Shown here: one piece after another, positions 59,988 through 64,000 of the stretch | How positions within the stretch are numbered: position 1 is the stretch's first letter | Layout of the letters: every line of letters begins with the position of its first letter | From: Tipula vernalis | Lineage: Eukaryota; Arthropoda; Insecta; Diptera; Tipulidae | Direction of reading: 5' to 3' | Assembly: GCA_958295665.1 (NCBI GenBank) | Contig: OY282560.1 | Span: 308,431,236-308,495,235 of the forward strand | Length of the DNA stretch: 64,000 bases | Program-made: the position numbers and the translations under genes | Notes under the pieces: model-generated | Database searches by the model: none | Seen by the model: only the letters and a program-made list of their open reading frames with translations | What the model was told of the DNA's origin: nothing

Positions 59988-60557
59988 TTGGTGGACGAGT
60001 TGTGCAGCGCTTTTAATGAAGCGATACTGGGCTCTAGTCCCTTTAGCAGGCCTAGGGGTAAATCTCGGCCATCCTGGTGGTCCAAGGAGATTCAACAAAC
60101 ACGTCGAAAATGCAAAAGACTCTTCAAAACAGCACGGAAAACAAAATCTCCTGTAGACTGGGACTCCTATAAGGAAGTCCTCAAAATTTACAAATATCAA
60201 TTGAGAAGTGCCAAGAACAGCTCTTGGCGTCCTGTCCCCCTACTTTGGAACTTGGTCATAAATGACCTATTGCTGAGACTGGAGGACGGTGGCTTCAAGG
60301 TGGTTGCCTATGCGGATGATGTTGCTATTGGTGTCCGTGGTAAATATCCCGGAACCCTTAGTAAGCTTATGCAGAATGCCCTGGGCACTCTTTCATTATG
60401 GGTCAATGGCTGTGGGTTCAATGTGAACCCACACAAAACCGAATTGGTTCTCTTCTCTAGGAAATATAAACTTCCTCACATCGATCCTCCCATTTTAAAT
60501 AGGGTCAGCCCACACTTTTTGACTTTTACAGTAGTTTCTGGGTCTCGTTTTGGATAG
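59988..60557 (+). pseudogene. ORF2 RT remnant with internal deletion
   Basis: The linker KSRPSWWSKEIQQTRRKC and YKYQLRSAKNSSW is joined directly to LLWNLVINDLLLRLEDGG and VVAYADDVAIGV. RT fingers and the palm motif with the first catalytic Asp are missing, as is the PQGG-type motif. The frame stays open across the junction near 60230. Sequence from 60558 to 61020 is a thumb region broken by many stops. Confidence 0.85.
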
Positions 60558-61025
60558 CAATTTATATTGGAAACCCAATATTCTGGAAAGGGTAAAGAAA
60601 GCTTCGGTAGCGCTATACTCTTGCAAAAAAGCCATTGGGTAAGGATGGGGGCTCGAGCCCCGCATCGTACATTGGCTTTTTACCGCAGTAGTTAGACCCA
60701 TACTCTTGTATAGGGTAATAGTCTGGTGGCCTGCTCTGGACAAAACTATCAACCAAAAGCTGTTGACAAAAGTTCAGAGAACAATCTCTCTGTGGATCAG
60801 TGGTGCACTGAGGAGCACATCCACTCAGGCACTAGAGACTCTGCTATTTTTGAATCCTCTAGATATCTTGGGAAAACAGTTTGCTTCTTAATGTGGACCT
60901 GCAACAATACAGGGCACTCATCTATTTTGTGAAACAAACAAATTCCCAAGACCACCGACTATACTGTCCCGCCACTATCTTTTGACACAAAGTTCCGGAC
61001 TAGGATCCCATCCAGGGAGGACTAG

Positions 61026-61830
61026 ATGATGGGTGCAGCTTTGGAACCAGGAGTTATAAACTTTTACACTGGTGGTTCAAAACGGGACGGGAAAGTCGGG
61101 GGTACAGGGGGTGGAGTGTTCTGCGAGGAACTTCTGTTAAATCTCTCCTTCCGTCTCCCCGACTACTGTAGCATTTTTCAAGCTGAAGTAACTGCCATAA
61201 AGGAAGTCGTAGACTGGTTGAGGTATAATGTAATATCAGCTTGTGATATTCGCATATATACGGACAGTCAGGCTGCCATTAAAGCGCTTCAATCACACCT
61301 CCTCAAGTCGAAAGTAGTCCAGAACTGTCTCTCATCTCTTAACGAGATGACAGATCAGTTCAACATCAACATTTTACGGGTGCCAGGCCATTTCATAAGT
61401 ACAGGGAATATAAACGCCGATGAACTGGCTCGACGTGGTACATTGGACCACTTCTCAGAAAGCAGAAAGGATATTGAAATGCATCTTGCGGTATGCAAAC
61501 TGCTAATTCAGGAAGAAGCTACCAAGCTGACGAATGACAGATGGTCAAGTATCACTTCTTGCATAATAACTCGGCAGGTCTGGGCAAAGTTGGACTTGGC
61601 GAGATCCAAACAGCTGATCTCACTTCAGCGAAGTCAGATCAGTGTGGTTGTTGGAATGATTACGAGGCACTGTCTCATAGGGAGGCATGCGAGTAGACTT
61701 GGTGTCTTCTCACATGTCTAATGTCGTAGTTGCGAGGAAGAAGAGATAGTACTTCATCTTCTTTGTACCTGCCCTCGTCTGGCACGAAACAGACTAAAGT
61801 TTCTAGGGACCTGACGGACCTCTGTAGGAT
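61026..61830 (+). pseudogene. ORF2 RNase H and Cys/His end
   Basis: A 231-codon open frame encodes RNase H: NFYTGGSKRDGKVGG (first acidic site changed from D to G in the usual TDGS), IFQAEVTAIKEVV (Glu), IYTDSQAAIKAL (Asp), VPGHFISTGNINADELAR (Asp). After a stop near 61720 a zinc-binding end (CRSCEEEE, HLLCTCPRL) follows. The changed first active-site residue suggests that the enzyme was already inactive. Confidence 0.87.
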
Positions 61831-61960
61831 GGACGTCAGGAGTATCTGGAGCTTTGTTAACAGCTCAAAATGGTTCCAATGAGTTGAAGGAAATAATTAT
61901 TGTGGTATGGCTACGGACCATTTTTTGTGTCTATGCCTGATCCTAGTGGACTGCCACCCA

Positions 61961-61980
61961 AACCTAACCTAACCTAACCT
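61961..61980 (+). repeat. (AACCT)4 telomere-like 3' tail of the non-LTR element
   Basis: Four AACCT units end the element directly at the target duplication. The complement is TTAGG-type, the common insect telomere repeat. Four units at the end of a retroelement are best read as part of its 3' end and not as telomeric DNA. Confidence 0.9.
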
Positions 61981-62227
61981 AGAAAACTTTTTCGAGGAGC
62001 TATTTCCTTCGCGAGACTTGGGAATTTACGCTACTGCCGATGCACAACTGGAAGAACAATATCTTACGTTTGACGTTCTTGAAATAACCAATAAAATAAT
62101 AAATTTGAAAATAACTACATTTTCCTTATATGTACCATTGCAGCATTTATCATTAAATTTACAGCAAAGAATTCCATATAAGATGATTTTGTTTTCGATT
62201 CCGCAGCTAATTATAAAGAATTTTTAA
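61980..62227 (+). pseudogene. Continuation of the interrupted ORF
   Basis: From the second duplication copy the frame reads EELFPSRDLGIYA and stays open to a stop at 62225-62227. With the left part this gives about 97 codons. No family recognised. The DNA to 62610 that follows is AT-rich with no clear gene. Confidence 0.4.
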
Positions 62228-62597
62228 AAGTCGACGGAAAAATGTTGCAATTATTAGACAAACCGACAAACAATAAGTTCCAGCAGCGTTAGCAAAAATC
62301 ATGTACCATCCGTATGACAAAAGGACATCCACTACTAATAATATTGCAAGGCCATCCAAAAATTCATCACGCCAACAAACAGTAAATAGTCCAACCAATC
62401 TCAGCAATCAATTTGAGGAAAACATTATGATGATTATAAAAGCTACACTATAAAGATAAATGTACTTGCCAAGCGACCTTCGACGATCATAGAACAACGC
62501 TAGACCTCCCTGCCGATTCCAAACGAACATATATTTGGTAACACTTCCACAATTAACTATTTTATTAAAAAAGCTTATCATTTTTTTAAATTTCAGA

Positions 62598-62760
62598 TAA
62601 AGCATTTCAGAACAATCAATGACCATAGAATGGAGAAATTTGTCCGGAAGTGCCTTAAAAGCATAATCAAAGATTCCACAGCTTCACAATTTTCGTGGCA
62701 TGGACAGCACGGGAATATTGCCTTGAAATCTTATTCCATTATGGCATTACTGAAAGGTTA
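62598..62760 (+). pseudogene. DUF4806-like exon fragment
   Basis: After an acceptor-like TTTCAG (62591-62596) the frame reads IKHFRTINDHRME, then KFVRKCLKSIIKDSTASQFSW and HGQHGNIALKS, ending at a TAA near 62758. The spacing of a basic helix followed by S-x-x-x-x-x-S-W-x-G-x resembles the C-terminal part of DUF4806 proteins, a domain common in insect transposon-related proteins. It could be the last exon of the gene interrupted at 57613. Confidence 0.4.
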
Positions 62761-62819
62761 AGATTCAATTTATTGCTACAAATTTTGGTGGAAAAATTAT
62801 TGGCAGAATAATAGCAGTT

Positions 62820-63770
62820 TCACATAGAGATATAGAGCTTTACCTGCTTCGACTAGTTCTTCTCTCTGATAAAGGTACTGAATCTACATGATTTGAAGCA
62901 CTGGAAACCTTTAATAATGTAATATACCTATAGTGAGTGGGAGAACTGTTTATCTGAGCTCCCTTATTTGTGACTATCCTGACCCATTGCATGCAATCCT
63001 ACTGATCCGTTAAAACTTTTTAATGAATTCAAATGTAGTATGATGGAAGATTTTATTCATCAAGTCGATAGTAGTTGTATACTAGACTTAAAAATTCAAT
63101 GTGAAAAGGTAGGTTTTGAGTTTCATTCAGTAGTGGCAATACAAAATGTCTCTGAAATTTTTTAAAGCTCTAAATAATGATCGCGGTAGTGGAAAAACAT
63201 TTTTTGTATCTGGCATTAAAGCAGAAGATCTGTAATAGTAATAAAAAAGTAATGTGTGTCGCTTGGACTGGGATTGCTGCGAAGCTGTTCTCGCTTCCGC
63301 TTATCATGGATGCCGTTAAATATCCCCAATTATCTTTAAAAAACGACAATTCTTAGTATCAATCGACTTTCTTATATGGTATGAAGTACCGATGGCATCA
63401 GAAATCACACTTGAAATTGCAGATTTGGTTTATAGAGATTTAATATACAGCGGTTTGTCGTTTGAACGCTACAATTAAAAAATCACGGTTATGGCGGCAT
63501 TTCCTTCCATTATATTTATAAAAAATATGAGAGATATTAGTGATCCTGGATTAAATGTCGGTAATAGTAACTAGTAGTAGGTAAGTAGTAGGATTTAATT
63601 GCTGATGTTGTTTGGGAATCGTTCACAATCAATGATATTTCTTCAATATCGTAGTACGCTATATTGTGTCGAAAAAATGATGACGTCCGAGAGCTCAATG
63701 AATAGCTTCTTGAAAAATTGATTTCCGAAAAAGCATCATACTTGTGGCGACCTCATTGCAACTACCCAAA
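62820..63770 (+). pseudogene. Decayed Helitron/PIF1-type helicase
   Basis: Pieces in several frames follow the order of Helitron helicases: LYLLRLVLLSDKG near 62840; LFNEFKCSMMEDF near 63020; Walker A-like NDRGSGKTFFVSG near 63175; VAWTGIAAKLFSLPL near 63265; a Walker B-type IDFLIWYEVPMAS near 63360-63400; and YAILCRKNDDVRELNE near 63660-63700. Many stops and shifts make it non-functional, and the Rep part is not present. From 63780 to the end nothing is recognised. Confidence 0.65.
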
Positions 63771-64000
63771 CTACCCAAAAAGGGTACTAACCATTTTTGG
63801 TTGATTGGGAGAATCATTTTAGTTCAGTGTAAAAATTATTAGGTAGACTGACAGATTAGAAATAACCACGAATAAGAAAATGCGTGTAATTAAAAACTTA
63901 ATAAATAATAAATAAATCTATATGTGTATTTCATTTAAATATTGATAAATTCGTTTAACCTCCACATACTCATCCATTGACATAGTACAAAATGATGATG

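Larger units (their letters stand above)
57625..61979 (+). mobile_element. Non-LTR retrotransposon with RNase H domain and (AACCT)n end
   Basis: It is flanked by a perfect 12-bp duplication (TAGAAAACTTTT at 57613-57624 and 61980-61991). Gene order is 5' leader (57625-58049), DUF4780-type ORF1, endonuclease, RT remnant, RNase H and a Cys/His end, finishing with four AACCT units. RNase H-bearing elements belong to the I/R1/Loa group; the exact clade is inference. The RT domain carries a large deletion and several frameshifts, so this copy cannot be autonomous even though both termini are intact. Confidence 0.9.

Noticed and set aside
61961..61980. Telomere repeat (CCTAA/TTAGG)
   Set aside because: Only four units, directly at the target duplication of a retroelement with a defined 3' end.

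Overview
The window looks like nuclear DNA from an insect: AT-rich, eukaryotic GT-AG splicing, and almost entirely insect-type transposable elements (Ty3/gypsy with a PBS resembling tRNA-Leu, Bel/Pao, a CR1-like element with a PHD-finger ORF1, Jockey, a DUF4780/RNase H non-LTR element with an (AACCT)n tail, PIF/Harbinger with a MADF-BESS partner, Helitron remnants, MITEs and a foldback element). A large satellite array points to pericentromeric or other heterochromatin. Insect is well supported; the order is not (a dipteran is a guess).

Layout. 1-1016 and 26288-26581 are the two halves of one minus-strand gypsy gag. They are separated by a 25.3-kb insert (1017-26287) with related inverted ends and a candidate 9-bp target duplication. 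The insert holds decayed retroelement pieces, a piggyBac-like MITE and about 128 copies of a ~174-bp satellite (3796-26018). A 26-monomer higher-order unit of 4,529 bp repeats nearly three times inside the satellite. A 45-copy CTGTCAGT microsatellite follows at 26833-27192.

27261-35117 is a PIF/Harbinger transposon with TIRs and a TAA duplication. It has an intact-looking four-exon MADF-BESS gene (+) and a DDE transposase (-) that is split by a full-length CR1-like element (29011-33557) with its own 9-bp target duplication. 35600-39135 carries an LTR/PBS remnant and a decayed gypsy pol, followed by a 33-bp minisatellite.

40764-42704 (-) is the best candidate for a non-transposon gene: four exons, perfect reading-frame continuity, 580 aa, no domain I recognise. 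A possible paralogous scrap lies just downstream of it. 42947-45473 is a 2.5-kb foldback element with ~0.95-kb arms, subterminal minisatellites, an 8-bp target duplication and a GC-rich patch in the loop.

46821-51610 is a Jockey ORF2 remnant joined to a gypsy LTR plus gag. One 580-codon ORF runs through the junction and fuses SAP-capsid gag to Jockey ORF1 zinc knuckles. 53016-56714 is a Bel/Pao pol, interrupted or bordered by two inverted copies of a ~250-bp MITE. 57625-61979 (+) is a non-LTR element with intact termini and a 12-bp target duplication, but its RT core is deleted; it interrupts an older short ORF. 62610-63770 holds a DUF4806-like exon and a decayed Helitron/PIF1 helicase. Nearly all autonomous retroelement remains lie on the minus strand, an arrangement that could be tested as a piRNA-cluster-like locus.
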